A stretch of DNA of 64,000 nucleotides. Origin: Selenomonas sp. oral taxon 920 (lineage in GTDB: Bacteria; Bacillota; Negativicutes; Selenomonadales; Selenomonadaceae). Shown here one piece after another: positions 15,760 through 24,638 of the stretch; the first letter of the stretch is position 1, and each line of letters starts with the position of its first letter. The notes under the pieces were generated by a model. The model was not told the DNA's origin. It saw only the letters and a list, made by a program, of their open reading frames with translations, and searched no databases. The stretch lies in contig NZ_CP017042.1 of the NCBI RefSeq assembly GCF_001717585.1, positions 905,501 to 969,500 of the forward strand, in the 5' to 3' direction. Made by a program: the position numbers and the translations under genes.

Positions 15760-17214
15760 ATGATAGACGATGCAAAATTATTGGAGACGGTCATTTCAGA
15801 ATTTGAGGCACTGACGCACATTCCGCGTCCTTCGGGGCATGAGAAAGCCGTCAGCGACTATCTGAAGAAACGGTTCGAGGAGATCGGCTGTACGGTGACG
15901 CAGGACGAGGCGCTGAACATCATCGCGGAACTCCCCGCGACGAAGGGCTGCGAGGCTGCACCGCGTACGATCCTGCAGGGACACATGGACATGGTCTGTG
16001 TTGCGAAGCCGGGCGTAATCTACGATCCAGTCAAAGATCCAATCAAAATGATTCGGACAGAGGAAGCACTGACCGCGAACGGCACGAGTCTCGGCGGTGA
16101 CGACGGCATCGGTGTTGCGGAAATTTTGACCGCGATGCAGTATACGGAGGAACACGGATCGCTGCGCGCGATCATCACGGTCGACGAGGAGCAGGGGATG
16201 TCCGGCGCACGCCGTCTGGATGCCGCACATCTGGCGAACGCACGATTCCTCATCAACTGTGATTCCGAGGACTATCATATCATGACCGTCGGCAGTGCGG
16301 GCAGCGTCAATCTCAACTTCTCACGTTCACTGTCGCGCAGAGAGTCGGAGCTGCCCGCCTACCGCATCGCGGTCGAAGGTCTCCTTGGTGGGCACTCGGG
16401 TGAGCGCATTGGTGACGGGCGCGGCAACGCGATCCGTGCGCTTGCACTTGCACTGCAGGCGCTCGAAGAGCGCGGAAAAATCGAGATTGTCACGTTCATG
16501 GGCGGCACGGCACGCAACGCGATTCCGCCGACGGCGGAGGCGATCATTCGCTCCGGGCTCGGTGAGCGCGAAATTGTGGACGTACTCGTGGCGGAAGAAA
16601 AGCGTTTTCACGCGCTTTACGGAACGGCAGATCCTGCAATGAAGTTTGCGTTTGCAACCGTGGAGAATGCAGGGCGTGTGATCGACGAAGCGGAAAAACG
16701 TGACCTCATTGATCTTCTCACGCTTCTGCGTACGGGCGTGCATGATATGTCGCATCTCCATGCGGACAAGGTGGAGACTTCGGCGAACCTCGGCGTTCTC
16801 GGCATGGATGAACATGAGGTACACGTCCAGTATTTCCCGCGCTCCTCTGTGAATGAGCGTCTGGATGAAATCATCATGATGGTGCGGACGATGGCGGCGC
16901 GGACGAACTTCATCCTCAACGTGGGGGCACAATCGCCCGCATGGCGCGAGCGCGAAGAGAGCAGACTCGCGCAGATTATGGGTGAGGTCTATGCCGTGCA
17001 GAACGGCGGCGCACAGATGACGGTCGAGAGCATTCATGCGGGACTTGAGACAAGCTGGCACGCGTCGAAAAATCCGTCGCTCGACATGGTGTCGATCGGC
17101 GTGACGACAACGGGGATCCATACACCTGACGAGCGTGTCGATGTCACGACGATTGTTCCGGAGGCGAAGCTGATGATGGAGACGCTGCGCCGCATTGCAC
17201 AGGAGAAAGCGTAA
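15760..17214 (+). CDS. pepD: aminoacyl-histidine dipeptidase (M20 family)
   Basis: PepD cleaves Xaa-His and other dipeptides in the cytoplasm with two zinc ions. The 484-residue protein has the family motifs: HIPRPSGHE near 22, LQGHMDMVC near 76 with a metal His, LGGDDGIGVA near 113 with the bridging Asp, DEEQGMSGA near 145 with the catalytic Glu, INCDSED near 165 and GGHSGERIG near 210. The ATG at 15760 has TTAGGAGGAAATC before it; the frame runs up to 15739 only by chance. It is a single-gene unit between two strong signals. Confidence 0.92.
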   Translation: MIDDAKLLETVISEFEALTHIPRPSGHEKAVSDYLKKRFEEIGCTVTQDEALNIIAELPATKGCEAAPRTILQGHMDMVCVAKPGVIYDPVKDPIKMIRTEEALTANGTSLGGDDGIGVAEILTAMQYTEEHGSLRAIITVDEEQGMSGARRLDAAHLANARFLINCDSEDYHIMTVGSAGSVNLNFSRSLSRRESELPAYRIAVEGLLGGHSGERIGDGRGNAIRALALALQALEERGKIEIVTFMGGTARNAIPPTAEAIIRSGLGEREIVDVLVAEEKRFHALYGTADPAMKFAFATVENAGRVIDEAEKRDLIDLLTLLRTGVHDMSHLHADKVETSANLGVLGMDEHEVHVQYFPRSSVNERLDEIIMMVRTMAARTNFILNVGAQSPAWREREESRLAQIMGEVYAVQNGGAQMTVESIHAGLETSWHASKNPSLDMVSIGVTTTGIHTPDERVDVTTIVPEAKLMMETLRRIAQEKA

Positions 17215-17281
17215 TCTGCACGATTCCAACATGGATATTCTCAATTAGTTTTTCTTCTCTATAGAAAAAACTTGTCATGTG

Positions 17282-17290
17282 TGCTATACT
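17282..17290 (+). promoter_or_regulatory. probable extended -10 promoter of the fur-hemZ-hisS-aspS operon
   Basis: TGC plus TATACT (17285-17290) gives an extended -10. TTGTCA at 17272 is too close to serve as its -35. The leader also contains GTTAG (17322-17326) and CTAAC (17334-17338) as a small inverted repeat 20 bases before the start codon, which could be an operator. Confidence 0.5.
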
Positions 17291-17357
17291 ATTCTCATTG
17301 ATTGTGATTATATATTGGAGAGTTAGCATATAACTAACGCACATGGAGGGAAATAGT

Positions 17358-17840
17358 ATGGCAGAGACCTATACGATGGAGGACCTGAAAAAACGCCTGC
17401 AGGCAACGCAGCGCAAGATGACGCCGCAGCGCCAGATCGTGCTGCAGGTGATCCTCGATCATCCGAGCGAGCATCTGAGTGCGGAGAAGATTTATGATAT
17501 CCTGCGCGGCACGGAGTCGGAGATCGGGCTCGCAACGGTCTATCGCAGTCTCGAAATTCTCGTGTCGCTCGGCATCCTGCAGAAGATCGAATTCGGCAAG
17601 GAGTTCGATAAGCGCAACAAGGGATCGTATTCCTATGAGCTGAATCCGATTGACCCGAATCAGCACTTCCATCACCATCTCATTTGTACGGAGTGCAAGG
17701 AGATCTCGGAGTTTGAGGAGGATATGCTCGATCATTTGGAAGAGGATATCTTTAAGAAGACGGGCTTTAAGGTCGAGAATCATCAGGCGAAATTCTTCGG
17801 TATCTGCAATAAATGTCAGGAGAAGCAGAAAAAGGCGTGA
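17358..17840 (+). CDS. fur: Fur-family metalloregulator
   Basis: A 160-residue ferric-uptake-regulator-type repressor. The winged-helix DNA-binding part contains KMTPQRQIVLQ and IGLATVYRSLEIL near 50-60. The metal-sensing region has HFHHHLICTEC near 105-115 with the regulatory His cluster, and two CxxC pairs (CTEC and CNKC) that form the structural zinc site. The ATG at 17358 follows GGAGGG. It overlaps hemZ by 4 bases. It is a good candidate regulator for the iron operon 10 kb upstream, but PerR and Zur are hard to exclude by eye. Confidence 0.9.
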   Translation: MAETYTMEDLKKRLQATQRKMTPQRQIVLQVILDHPSEHLSAEKIYDILRGTESEIGLATVYRSLEILVSLGILQKIEFGKEFDKRNKGSYSYELNPIDPNQHFHHHLICTECKEISEFEEDMLDHLEEDIFKKTGFKVENHQAKFFGICNKCQEKQKKA

Positions 17841-19342
17841 AGATCCGGTCGCTTACCATCAACAGCAGAGCCGAGGTCATTGTCAAAATCGTCCGCGAGG
17901 TATTGATGCTCTTCAAGGTGGAGATCGTCGGGCGGACAGGGGAGGCGGATTACGCCCAGCTGTCGGTGGTGAACCGTCAGTCGGGCTGTGAGCCGCCTTC
18001 TGTCATGACCGAGGTCTTTCTCTTTGCCAATGACGGGGCGTGCGAGAAATACGCATTTTCTGCGGACGGCAAGGCGGACGAAGTTCCGCGTGCTGCCGTG
18101 CACCGTATCGTGAAGCGGAATGTCTACGAATTCTTTCGTACGCGATTTGTTCTGTCGCCTGCGCCGTGGGGCATTCTTCACGGAGTACGCCCGACGAAGA
18201 TCGTGCATCGCTGGCTGCGCAGCGGCATGAGCCCCGGGGCAATCGTTCGACGTCTGCAGGAGGACTATGACTGCAGCGCGGGCAAGGCACGGCTTATCAC
18301 GGATGTTGCCGTGCGTCAGCTGCCGTTTCTCGCGCAGGGAAATGCGCGGACCGTGAGTATCTACGTCGGCATTCCGTTCTGTCTCTCGCGCTGTCTCTAC
18401 TGCTCCTTTCCGTCGAATTTGCTTCCCTCGGAGAAGAAGCTGCGCGCCTTTATGGATGTGCTCGCGCGTGACCTCGATGCGGCGGAAGAGGATGTGCGTG
18501 CTTTAGGGCTTACGGTGCAGAGCATTTACATCGGCGGAGGAACGCCGACCAGTTTGCCGAATGATTTTTTTGCCGAAATGCTCAAAATGGTATATAATGC
18601 CTTTTATGGGTCAAACATTGCCGAGTTCACAGTGGAAGCAGGACGTCCCGACAGCATGAGTGCGGAGAAGATTGCTGCGATGCGAGGGCATGCCGTGACG
18701 CGCGTCAGTGTCAATCCACAGTCAATGCAGGCGGCAACGCTGGAACGCATCGGCCGCCACCACAGCCCCGCGGACGTCGTGCGTATGGTGCATGAGCTTC
18801 GCGCGGCAATGAACGTGCACATCAATATGGATGTGATTCTCGGGCTGCCGGGAGAAACGGCAGCGGATGTGGAGCGGACGATGGCGGCGGTGACGGCACT
18901 TGCGCCCGACGATATCACGCTCCATGCACTTGCCTTGAAGCGCGGCTCGAATCTCCGGCTGAAAATGGAGACGGAGCATGTTGAACTCCCCTCCGATACG
19001 GAGACGCTGCGCATGAGTGAGGCCGCTGTGCATGCGGTGGAGGAGAGGGGCTACCGTCCGTACTATCTCTATCGGCAGGGTTATATGAGCGGCGATCTCG
19101 AGAATGTCGGCTATGCACGCGCAGGCGCGGAGAGCATCTACAACATCCAGATTATGGAGGAGCGCCAGACGATCATCGGCATCGGCGGTGCCGCTACGAC
19201 GAAGGTACTGGGGATTCGCAGCGGGCGTATGCGCTCGGTGTTCAACGCGAAGGATCTTGTGACTTATCTGCGCGATATTGATATCTATATTGAGAAACGC
19301 CGTGCGCTCCTGCGTGCGGAATACGAGGAGGAAACGCCCTGA
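17837..19342 (+). CDS. hemZ: HemZ-like coproporphyrinogen III dehydrogenase (radical SAM)
   Basis: A 501-residue HemW/HemN-related radical SAM protein of the Firmicutes HemZ type. The N-terminal 150 residues are the HemZ-specific domain, followed by the radical SAM barrel with CLSRCLYC near residues 180-187 (CxxxCxxC, 4Fe-4S) and IYIGGGTPTSLP near 235. HemZ is linked to anaerobic haem formation, though some members may be haem chaperones like HemW. The GTG at 17837 overlaps the fur stop; ATG 17813 is the alternative. Linkage with a Fur-family gene ties it to iron and haem control. Confidence 0.85.
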   Translation: MKIRSLTINSRAEVIVKIVREVLMLFKVEIVGRTGEADYAQLSVVNRQSGCEPPSVMTEVFLFANDGACEKYAFSADGKADEVPRAAVHRIVKRNVYEFFRTRFVLSPAPWGILHGVRPTKIVHRWLRSGMSPGAIVRRLQEDYDCSAGKARLITDVAVRQLPFLAQGNARTVSIYVGIPFCLSRCLYCSFPSNLLPSEKKLRAFMDVLARDLDAAEEDVRALGLTVQSIYIGGGTPTSLPNDFFAEMLKMVYNAFYGSNIAEFTVEAGRPDSMSAEKIAAMRGHAVTRVSVNPQSMQAATLERIGRHHSPADVVRMVHELRAAMNVHINMDVILGLPGETAADVERTMAAVTALAPDDITLHALALKRGSNLRLKMETEHVELPSDTETLRMSEAAVHAVEERGYRPYYLYRQGYMSGDLENVGYARAGAESIYNIQIMEERQTIIGIGGAATTKVLGIRSGRMRSVFNAKDLVTYLRDIDIYIEKRRALLRAEYEEETP

Positions 19343-20607
19343 TGCTGACGAATGCGCCACGGGGGACGAAGGATATACTGCCCGATGCAGTGAGGGCGTG
19401 GACATATGTGGAGAATGTCATCCACGATCTTTGTGCCCGCTATGGCTATCATGAGATCCGCACGCCGGTCTTCGAGCATACGGAGCTGTTCCAGCGCGGC
19501 ATCGGCGACGGTACGGATGTCGTGGACAAGGAGATGTATACCTTTACCGACCGCGGCGACCGCAGCCTGACGCTGCGCCCTGAGAATACGGCATCAGCCG
19601 TGCGCGCGTACCTGCAGAACAAACTCTATGCGGATGGGGGGCTGCAAAAGCTCTTCTACATCGGCTCGATGTTTCGCTACGACCGCCCGCAGGCAGGGCG
19701 CATGCGTGAGTTCCACCAGTTTGGCGTGGAGGCAATCGGCGGGGAAAGCCCAGCCGTGGACGCTGAGGCGATTCTGCTCGCGTATGACTTCCTCACGGCA
19801 CTCGGGCTCAAGGGTCTGACACTTAAGCTGAACTCTGTGGGCTGTCCGACCTGCCGTCCCGTCTATCGTGAGTGTTTGCAGGCGTATTTCAAGGAGCATC
19901 TGAAGGATTTGTGCGGCGACTGTCAGGAGCGCTACACGCGGAGTCCCCTGCGGATTCTCGACTGCAAGGCGGACGCGGAGAAGCCGTTTATGGCAGGTGC
20001 ACCTGCGATTACGGACTGCCTCTGTGAGGAATGTTCCTCGCATTTTGAGGCAGTGCAGAATCATCTGCGGGCGGCCGGCGTATCCTATGAACTCGATTCG
20101 CGTCTCGTGCGTGGGCTCGACTACTACACGCGGACGGCGTTCGAGATCGCCTATCCGCCGCTCGGCGCACAGAGTGCCGTTGCGGGCGGTGGACGCTATG
20201 ACGGACTTGTCGAGGAGCTCGGCGGGAATCCGACCCCTGCGGTCGGGTTTGCGGCAGGGCTTGAGCGCGTTCTGCTCGCGCTAGAACAGCAGAATCTTCT
20301 GCCCGAGCGTCCCCCTGCGGCGGATGTCTTTCTCATCGCACTCGGGGAGGCGGCGGCAGCGGCTGCGTTTCCGCTGCTGCATGAACTGCGCGGCGGCGGT
20401 GTGCGCTCTCTAATGGACTATGCGGGGCGCAGCATGAAGGCGCAGATGAAGCAGGCGAACAAATCCGGCGCACGCTATGCCGTGATCCTCGGAGAGGAGG
20501 AGATCGCGAGGCATGAGGCGGTTGTGCGGGATATGATGGAGAGCACGCAGGAGACATATTCTCTTGACGATATGGTAAAACGATTGATTTCTGAGGTGAA
20601 GGGCTGA
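19342..20607 (+). CDS. hisS: histidyl-tRNA synthetase
   Basis: A 421-residue class II aminoacyl-tRNA synthetase. It starts APRGTKDILP as HisRS does, has motif 2 MFRYDRPQAGRMREFHQFGVE near 110-130, the histidine-specific LVRGLDYYTRTAFE near 255, motif 3 AVGFAAGLERVL near 300, and a C-terminal anticodon-binding domain. The ATG shares its A with the hemZ TGA. hisS-aspS in tandem is common in Firmicutes. There is no T-box leader because the gene is internal to an operon. Confidence 0.97.
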   Translation: MLTNAPRGTKDILPDAVRAWTYVENVIHDLCARYGYHEIRTPVFEHTELFQRGIGDGTDVVDKEMYTFTDRGDRSLTLRPENTASAVRAYLQNKLYADGGLQKLFYIGSMFRYDRPQAGRMREFHQFGVEAIGGESPAVDAEAILLAYDFLTALGLKGLTLKLNSVGCPTCRPVYRECLQAYFKEHLKDLCGDCQERYTRSPLRILDCKADAEKPFMAGAPAITDCLCEECSSHFEAVQNHLRAAGVSYELDSRLVRGLDYYTRTAFEIAYPPLGAQSAVAGGGRYDGLVEELGGNPTPAVGFAAGLERVLLALEQQNLLPERPPAADVFLIALGEAAAAAAFPLLHELRGGGVRSLMDYAGRSMKAQMKQANKSGARYAVILGEEEIARHEAVVRDMMESTQETYSLDDMVKRLISEVKG

Positions 20608-20608
20608 G

Positions 20609-22417
20609 ATGGAAACGATGCAGGGACTTAAACGGACACATGACTGCGGCACGCTTCGTAAGGAGCAGGTCGGCGGAGAGGTAACGCTGTGCGGCTGGGT
20701 GTCGCGCCGCCGCGACCACGGCGGACTAATCTTTGTCGATATGCGCGACCGCTCGGGATTTGTGCAGATCGTCTTTGACGAGGCGGCGATGGCAGCGGGG
20801 ACGTTCCACGAGGCGGAGACGCTGCGCTCGGAGTTCGTCATCTGTGTGCGCGGCACGGTGCGTGCCCGCAGCGCGGAGACGGTGAACCCGAACATGGAGA
20901 CGGGTGAGGTTGAGGTCGTCGTCAATGAGCTGCGGATTCTGAACAAGGCGAAGACGCCGCCGTTCTACATTCAGGACGGCATCGACGTGGATGAGATGAT
21001 CCGTCTGCGCTATCGCTATCTCGACCTGCGCCGTCCCGAGATGCAGGCGAATATTATGCTGCGCCACCGCGTGACGAAGATCATGCGCGATTTCTTCGAT
21101 CGGAACGGCTTCCTTGAGATCGAGACCCCGATGCTCTGCAAGAGTACGCCCGAGGGGGCACGCGACTTCCTCGTGCCGAGCCGCCTCAATGCGGGCGAGT
21201 TCTACGCACTGCCGCAGTCGCCGCAGATATTCAAGCAGCTCCTCATGGTCTCGGGCTTTGAGAAGTATTTCCAGATTGTACGTTGTTTCCGCGACGAGGA
21301 TCTGCGTGCCGATCGTCAGCCCGAATTCACGCAGCTCGATATTGAGATGTCCTTTATGGATCAGGACTCCATCCTCACGCTGATGGAGGAGATGGTGAAG
21401 GAGCTCTTTGACAAGAGCATGGGCATCAAGGTCGAAACGCCGTTCCGCCGTATGGGCTGGGACGAGGCGATGGAGCGTTTCGGCTCGGACAAGCCCGATC
21501 TGCGCTTCGGAATGGAACTGCAGGACATCACGGACTACGTCGGCGGCTCGGAGTTCAAGGTATTTAACGCCGTCATGGAGGCGGGCGGACGCGTCAAGGT
21601 CATCAATGTCGAGGGCTATGCAAACATTCCGCGCCGCGAGCTCGACGATCTTGTGCTGTATGTGCAGAACTACGGTGCGAAGGGACTTGCGTGGATTCAG
21701 TACACAGAGGAGGGCGTAAAGTCGCCCTTCAAGAAGTTCTATTCGGATGAGACGTTCGAGACGATCAAGAACGCTGTCGGCGCAAAGACGGGCGACCTCC
21801 TGCTCGTTGTCGCCGACCAGCCCGCCGTCGTGGCACAGGCACTCGGCGAACTGCGCCTTGAGATGGGCCGCCGCCGCAACCTGATGAATCCCGACGAACT
21901 GTCCTTCTTCTGGGTCGTGGACTTCCCGATGTTCGAGTACAGTGCGGAGGAGAAGCGCTACAAGGCAATGCACCATCCGTTCACGGCACCGCGCGATGAG
22001 GACATCCCGCTGCTCACGACCGATCCCGGGCGTGTCAAGGCGAATGCTTATGACATGGTGCTGAACGGGGTCGAGATTGGCGGCGGCAGCCTGCGTATCT
22101 ATCGCAGTGATCTGCAGGAGCAGGTCTTTGAGACACTCGGCTTTGCACCGGAGGAGGCACGTGAGCGTTTCGGCTTTATGATGAATGCGTTCGAGTACGG
22201 CACACCGCCGCATGGCGGACTTGCGTTCGGTCTGGATCGCCTTGTTATGATTATGGCGAAGCGCCGCAGCATCCGCGATGTCATTCCGTTCCCGAAGACG
22301 CAGAGCGCGTCGGATGTCATGTGCGAGGCACCGTCGCCGGTCGACGAGAAGCAGCTGCGTGAGCTCTATATCCGTACGGCTGTGCCGAAGAAAAAGGCGG
22401 AGAATCCTGCACAGTAA
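20609..22417 (+). CDS. aspS: aspartyl-tRNA synthetase
   Basis: A 602-residue bacterial-type AspRS. The N-terminal OB-fold anticodon-binding domain has LCGWVSRRRDHGG; the class II core has motif 2 CFRDEDLRADRQPEFTQLD near 220, a GAD insertion (about 290-420), and motif 3 GLAFGLDRLVMIM near 535. Members of this long bacterial type may also charge tRNA-Asn when AsnRS is absent. It starts one base after hisS and is the last strongly coupled gene of the operon. Confidence 0.97.
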   Translation: METMQGLKRTHDCGTLRKEQVGGEVTLCGWVSRRRDHGGLIFVDMRDRSGFVQIVFDEAAMAAGTFHEAETLRSEFVICVRGTVRARSAETVNPNMETGEVEVVVNELRILNKAKTPPFYIQDGIDVDEMIRLRYRYLDLRRPEMQANIMLRHRVTKIMRDFFDRNGFLEIETPMLCKSTPEGARDFLVPSRLNAGEFYALPQSPQIFKQLLMVSGFEKYFQIVRCFRDEDLRADRQPEFTQLDIEMSFMDQDSILTLMEEMVKELFDKSMGIKVETPFRRMGWDEAMERFGSDKPDLRFGMELQDITDYVGGSEFKVFNAVMEAGGRVKVINVEGYANIPRRELDDLVLYVQNYGAKGLAWIQYTEEGVKSPFKKFYSDETFETIKNAVGAKTGDLLLVVADQPAVVAQALGELRLEMGRRRNLMNPDELSFFWVVDFPMFEYSAEEKRYKAMHHPFTAPRDEDIPLLTTDPGRVKANAYDMVLNGVEIGGGSLRIYRSDLQEQVFETLGFAPEEARERFGFMMNAFEYGTPPHGGLAFGLDRLVMIMAKRRSIRDVIPFPKTQSASDVMCEAPSPVDEKQLRELYIRTAVPKKKAENPAQ

Positions 22418-22444
22418 GAATTGAAAAGAGGAGGGCGTCCGTTG

Positions 22445-23209
22445 ATGGCGCTCTCTTTTCACGATATTTGGAGGGAATACTCCTTGAGTGAACGGGTTAA
22501 TATACTGGGCGTGCATGTCGATGCGGTCACGATGACGGAGGCGGTTGCCGCCGTGCGTTCCTATATGGACGAGCGTGCGGGCGTGATGATTGCCACGGCG
22601 AATGCGGAGATGATTATGCGTGCGACGCATGACCCCGAACTGTGCGACATCCTCAATGCTGCGGCACTCGTCGTGGCGGACGGGGCGGGGACAGTCTGGG
22701 CGGCGCGACACCTCGGGCATCGGATGCCGGAGCGCGTGGCGGGCTATGACCTCGCGCAGGAACTGCTGCGTGCGGCTCCCTCAGAGGGGCGGCGCATCTA
22801 CTTCTTCGGCTCTGCGCCCGGTGTTGCGGAGAAGGCAAAGGCAAAGGCAGAGAAGCTGTACCCCGGCATTGAGATTGTCGGCGTACGCGATGGCTACTTC
22901 AAGCCGGAGGACAATGCGGCGATCATTGAGGAGATCAAGGCGGCGAAGCCTGACCTCCTGCTGGTTGCACTTGGCGTGCCGAAGCAGGAGAAGTGGATTG
23001 CCGCACATCTGACGGAGCTCGGCGTGCCCGTTGCCATCGGTGTCGGCGGGACGCTCGACGTAATGGCGGGGGTGATGAAGCGCGCACCGCGCTGGATGCA
23101 GAAGGCAAAGCTCGAATGGCTCTTTCGCGGGATGCTTCAGCCGAAGCGCGCAGGCCGATTGCTTGCGCTGCCGAAATTCGTGTGGAAGGTCCACGCCTCG
23201 CGAAAATAA
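22445..23209 (+). CDS. WecG/TagA/CpsF-family glycosyltransferase
   Basis: A 254-residue GT26 transferase, which adds N-acetylmannosamine-type sugars to a lipid-linked precursor in cell-surface glycan synthesis. Family signatures are TANAEMIMRA near residue 55, VVADGAGTVWAARHLG near 78, FFGSAPGVAEKA near 118 and ALGVPKQEKWIA near 176, followed by an amphipathic C-terminus that docks on the membrane. ATG 22445 is chosen because GAGGAGGG lies 9 bases before it; TTG 22442 is possible. The acceptor could be a teichoic-acid-like or O-antigen-like polymer, which cannot be told here. Confidence 0.88.
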   Translation: MALSFHDIWREYSLSERVNILGVHVDAVTMTEAVAAVRSYMDERAGVMIATANAEMIMRATHDPELCDILNAAALVVADGAGTVWAARHLGHRMPERVAGYDLAQELLRAAPSEGRRIYFFGSAPGVAEKAKAKAEKLYPGIEIVGVRDGYFKPEDNAAIIEEIKAAKPDLLLVALGVPKQEKWIAAHLTELGVPVAIGVGGTLDVMAGVMKRAPRWMQKAKLEWLFRGMLQPKRAGRLLALPKFVWKVHASRK

Positions 23210-23221
23210 AAGCCGTATCTG

Positions 23222-23250
23222 TGGACAAAGAATAGGCTTTCCATTATAAT
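23222..23250 (+). promoter_or_regulatory. sigma-70-type promoter of psd-pssA
   Basis: TGGACA (23222-23227) and TATAAT (23245-23250) are 17 bases apart, with one mismatch from consensus in total. They lie 40 bases before the psd start. Confidence 0.75.
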
Positions 23251-23289
23251 TGATGGAAGTGCAATCATTTGATAAGGAGGCGGATGCGC

Positions 23290-23922
23290 ATGGTCATTGT
23301 AAGCGAGGGCTATAAGTTTATCGGCGCGGCGCTTATACTGGCGGCTATTCTCGGATTCTTTGCACATCCGTATACGGCAATTCCATTTCTCATACTCGCG
23401 TGCTACTTTGCATATTTCTTCCGCAGTCCTGCGCGTGAGGTCGTGCAGGACGTGAATCACATTCTCTCTCCTGCAGATGGAACGGTCACGGAGATCTCAT
23501 CTGTCGGGATGGACGACTTCGTGGGTGAGCGGTGCAACAAAATCGTCATCTTTATGTCGGTGTTCAATGTCCATGTCAACCGCAGTCCCATCAATGGGGA
23601 GATCAAGCTCCAAAAATACTACTGCGGACGCTTTCAGCCTGCGTATAAGGACGAGGTCGGCTTTGAAAACGAGCACCATCTGATCGGCATTGACCGCGGC
23701 GATCTGCGCATCACGGTGAAGCAGATTGCGGGCATCCTTGCGCGCCGCATCGTTTCGTGGGTGACGCTCGATGACAAGCTTAGGCAGGGCGACATCTACG
23801 GCATGATCCGTTTCGGCTCGTGTCTTGAGATCGTCATGCCCGAGCGTGCAGCGATTCTCGTGAAAAAGGGCGAAAAAGTGCAGGGCGGAAAAACTGTTCT
23901 TGGGAGGCTCGAAGGCGAATGA
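23290..23922 (+). CDS. psd: phosphatidylserine decarboxylase, short type
   Basis: Psd removes CO2 from phosphatidylserine to make phosphatidylethanolamine at the inner membrane. The 210-residue length marks the short proenzyme type. There are two N-terminal membrane helices (about 8-45), a catalytic part with LSPADGTV near 58 and FMSVFNVHVNRSP near 85, and self-cleavage site RFGSCLEI near 175, where the Ser becomes the pyruvoyl group. The ATG at 23290 is chosen for spacing from AAGGAGG; ATG 23284 is too close. The gene overlaps pssA by 4 bases, so substrate-making and substrate-using enzymes are coupled. Confidence 0.93.
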   Translation: MVIVSEGYKFIGAALILAAILGFFAHPYTAIPFLILACYFAYFFRSPAREVVQDVNHILSPADGTVTEISSVGMDDFVGERCNKIVIFMSVFNVHVNRSPINGEIKLQKYYCGRFQPAYKDEVGFENEHHLIGIDRGDLRITVKQIAGILARRIVSWVTLDDKLRQGDIYGMIRFGSCLEIVMPERAAILVKKGEKVQGGKTVLGRLEGE

Positions 23923-24632
23923 ATTACAGACGGTTTCTGCCGAATCTCTGTACGGCGATGAATCTTGTCTTTGGTATGTGTTCCATTCTTGCGACGGTGG
24001 AGGGGCATCTCGACTGGGGCGCACTCTTCATCTTCTGTGCGCTTGTTGCGGACGGACTGGACGGGCGCATTGCGCGCGCGTTTGGTGTATCCAGCGAGTT
24101 CGGCAAAGAGATGGACTCGCTCTGCGACCTCGGTTCCTTCGGGGTTGCACCTGCGATCCTTGCATGGACGCTTGCCCTGCATAGCTACGGCTTTTTCGGA
24201 ATTGCCGTGACGATCTTCTTTGCCGTCTGCGGCATGTGGCGGCTCACGCGCTTCAACGTGAATGCGAGCGTTGTGCACGGCTACTTTATGGGGCTTGCGA
24301 TTCCGGCGGGCGGCAATCTCGTCGCCATGTCGACGTGGCTCTTTCTCGAGCTCAAGGTCGATCCGACCTCGTTCGGACTGGTCTACCCAATCGCCGTTGC
24401 CGCGACCGCATATCTGATGGTCAGTCATGTGCACTATCCCGATTTCAAGGGGGGCGGCGAGAAAATCCATATGGCATCCAAAATTTTTGCGCTTGTCGTA
24501 TTTGCTGCAATCCTCTATTTCGGAAGCGCAGCGATCCTGCCCGCCGTATTTGCAGGGATCTTTGCGACCTATGCGCTCTTTGGGATTGTCAATCATGCGA
24601 TTGCCGTTATGGCGCGTGCAAAGGAAGGCTGA
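23919..24632 (+). CDS. pssA: CDP-diacylglycerol-serine O-phosphatidyltransferase
   Basis: PssA makes phosphatidylserine from CDP-diacylglycerol and serine. The 237-residue protein has about eight membrane helices and the complete CDP-alcohol phosphatidyltransferase motif: D48-G49, A52-R53, G62, D66 and D70. It starts NYRRFLPNLCTAMNLVFG, typical of the Bacillus-type enzyme. It starts inside the psd stop region, which indicates coupled translation. With psd it supplies phosphatidylethanolamine, a main lipid of this double-membraned lineage. Confidence 0.94.
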   Translation: MNYRRFLPNLCTAMNLVFGMCSILATVEGHLDWGALFIFCALVADGLDGRIARAFGVSSEFGKEMDSLCDLGSFGVAPAILAWTLALHSYGFFGIAVTIFFAVCGMWRLTRFNVNASVVHGYFMGLAIPAGGNLVAMSTWLFLELKVDPTSFGLVYPIAVAATAYLMVSHVHYPDFKGGGEKIHMASKIFALVVFAAILYFGSAAILPAVFAGIFATYALFGIVNHAIAVMARAKEG

Positions 24633-24638
24633 ACCCAC

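Noticed and set aside
20726-22720. 664-codon open frame on the - strand opposite aspS
   Set aside because: It is a shadow of aspS: it covers the whole gene in antisense, has no ribosome binding site and gives a His/Arg/Leu-rich protein of no family.
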